DNA of 7,372 nt. Source: CALBMX01 sp047629095 (GTDB taxonomy: Bacteria; Planctomycetota; UBA1135; GCA-002686595). Where the stretch lies: the NCBI GenBank assembly GCA_047629095.1, contig JBLHWM010000181.1:1-7372 (forward strand), in the 5' to 3' direction. Position 1 is the stretch's first letter, and each line of letters begins with the position of its first letter. The notes below the pieces were generated by a model. The model was not told the DNA's origin and made no database searches. It worked only from the letters and a program-made list of their open reading frames with translations. This document shows, piece by piece, positions 6,244 to 7,372 of the stretch. Position numbers and translations under genes: made by a program.

Positions 6244-7372
6244 TTCTGTTCGAGTTGAGCGGGCCGGCCAATGTAGATGCCGCCGTAGCTCTCGATTCCG
6301 TGGAGCCAGGGTAGTGCCTGGGATGGGAGAGTCGGTGGGGTATTCGGGTAGCGTAGGATCCAGCGGTTGAGCTTGAAACTGTACATTAGGTCTAGAGTGA
6401 GCTCCTTGGTCTCCTCCTTCATTGGCACCGACGACAGAGCCTCAAGCGCGCCCAGCGCTAGCTGGTCGTGACTTTGATCCAGGGTGACTAAGACCCCGTT
6501 CGGTGAGGCCACCTGCTCAAGCTGGAAATCTACATCCGGCTGATTTGCGTCATAGGCTGCTCGTAGGTTCTTTCGGCCTCCCATGCGGCCTCCAAAGCGT
6601 CCGCCAGCAAAGCCGCTGGGGTGCCAGTAGCGATAACCCTCGGGCTCAAGGGGCAGCTCCCCAGGAATACCGGACACCGCGGAGCGACTGCTCCAACTTA
6701 ATGAGATCGCAACCCTTCCTACCAGATACGGCTCAGTAGGCCGCTGCTCGATGGAGACGACCCTTGGTGCCTGGTACCGATACAGCTGTTCGACCGCCAC
6801 AAGGAAAGTGTCGGTCCACTGGGTTACTACCGCTTGCTCATCAAGTCCGGGCCTCCAGAAACCCGCATGTTCTGCGCCGGGTACATCCCGCAGAATCGGC
6901 TCCTTGGACAAGGCGTACCAATCCTCGCTGGGATACGTCTCACCGAGGCTATCCCCGGGAACGATATAGACCACTCGGTCGAGGGATTGCGTTCCCAGGT
7001 AGATCTTGCCGTCTTCCTGCTCGGCCACCTGGTTCGCATTTCCGACAAGCGTCTCCATGGCATCGAGGATGTCACGCTCAAACATGGCGTCCTGCTCTGC
7101 GGCCAACTTGTGCTCCACCGAGAGACGCGCGACTTCGACCTTGCGGCGAGCCGCTTCGACCTTGGCGACCTCGGCAGCGATCTTGAAAGCGATATCCGCA
7201 TCAATCTTGAGTTGCTCGTAGGCGGTGAGTTGCTTGCCAGGATCGCCGTTCCAAACGGCAGTTGCCACAGTGGCGCCCTGATCCCTTGCCTTGCTCGCTT
7301 CGGTAGCTTCCTCACTAATGGCGCAACTGAACAAGGTCGAGGCGGCGAGCAGGAAGGCGGCGAGCAGGTGCG
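6240..7372 (-). CDS. Unrecognised lipoprotein with N-terminal coiled coil (5' end beyond the window)
   Basis: The frame stays open to the right edge. A TTG at 7334 could be read as a start, but codons beyond it encode HLLAAFLLAASTLFSC, a lipoprotein signal peptide ending in an LFSC lipobox (Cys codon at 7323-7325). I therefore take the gene as truncated by the window, with its start past 7372. After the Cys comes a low-complexity linker, then a long charged helical region of about 65 residues (AYEQLKIDADIAFKIAAEVA onward, rich in Ala, Lys, Glu and Val) that looks like a coiled coil. A globular part with Trp, Tyr and Pro follows, then a Gly/Arg-rich patch (GGRFGGRMGGRK at 6570-6605) and a C-terminal domain ending GRPAQLEQK. 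No family is recognised. It should sit in the envelope, probably attached to a membrane lipid. It is translationally coupled to the small protein downstream by an ATGA overlap, so the two products may act together. Confidence 0.8.
   Translation of the reverse strand, partial: HLLAAFLLAASTLFSCAISEEATEASKARDQGATVATAVWNGDPGKQLTAYEQLKIDADIAFKIAAEVAKVEAARRKVEVARLSVEHKLAAEQDAMFERDILDAMETLVGNANQVAEQEDGKIYLGTQSLDRVVYIVPGDSLGETYPSEDWYALSKEPILRDVPGAEHAGFWRPGLDEQAVVTQWTDTFLVAVEQLYRYQAPRVVSIEQRPTEPYLVGRVAISLSWSSRSAVSGIPGELPLEPEGYRYWHPSGFAGGRFGGRMGGRKNLRAAYDANQPDVDFQLEQVASPNGVLVTLDQSHDQLALGALEALSSVPMKEETKELTLDLMYSFKLNRWILRYPNTPPTLPSQALPWLHGIESYGGIYIGRPAQLEQK
7340..7368. repeat. 14-base direct repeat in the lipoprotein signal peptide
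   Basis: The same 14 bases (AGGCGGCGAGCAGG) occur at 7340-7353 and 7355-7368, a period of 15. The period is in frame, so it duplicates five residues of the hydrophobic core (LLAAF then LLAAS). This is likely a simple tandem duplication in a low-complexity signal peptide. Confidence 0.7.

Overview
The window is GC-rich bacterial DNA holding five clear protein genes and one possible gene tail at the left edge. It has no rRNA, tRNA, CRISPR array or recognisable mobile element. The organism looks Gram-negative: there are two predicted lipoproteins or membrane-tethered proteins, and the genes start without convincing Shine-Dalgarno sites. Planctomycetota or a similar SD-poor, GC-rich phylum is a guess from style only; no taxonomic marker was compared.

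Layout, left to right: (1) 2-184, a possible 3' end of a rightward gene. (2) 258-295, a strong intrinsic terminator for the leftward gene asnS. (3) 319-1617, leftward asnS (asparaginyl-tRNA synthetase). (4) 1618-1754, a spacer with an 8-10 bp hairpin upstream of asnS. (5) 1755 to about 2378, a leftward unrecognised protein with one membrane anchor, a coiled coil and a C-terminal cytoplasmic domain. (6) 2379-2475, a divergent intergenic region with overlapping inverted repeats next to the next start codon. (7) 2476-4710, rightward NhaC-family cation/proton antiporter with an unusual N-terminal extracytoplasmic extension of about 190 residues. (8) About 4754-5782, rightward stand-alone flippase-like integral membrane protein (LPG_synthase_TM/UPF0104 family), probably co-transcribed with the antiporter. 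(9) 5812-6243 and 6240-7372, a leftward pair of unrecognised exported proteins with a 4-base ATGA overlap; the upstream one runs off the right edge within its lipoprotein signal peptide.

What ties the window together: asnS is housekeeping. The antiporter and flippase-like gene form a probable membrane-transport operon, with the anchored coiled-coil gene diverging from it. The right-hand lipoprotein pair is lower in GC by hand-counted lines (30/60 and 32/60 G+C, with one line at 38/60, against 42/60 in the antiporter), matches no family I recognise, and is the most accessory-looking part. I do not see a clearly new defence, mobile or RNA system. The best leads are the antiporter's N-terminal domain and the coupled lipoprotein pair.
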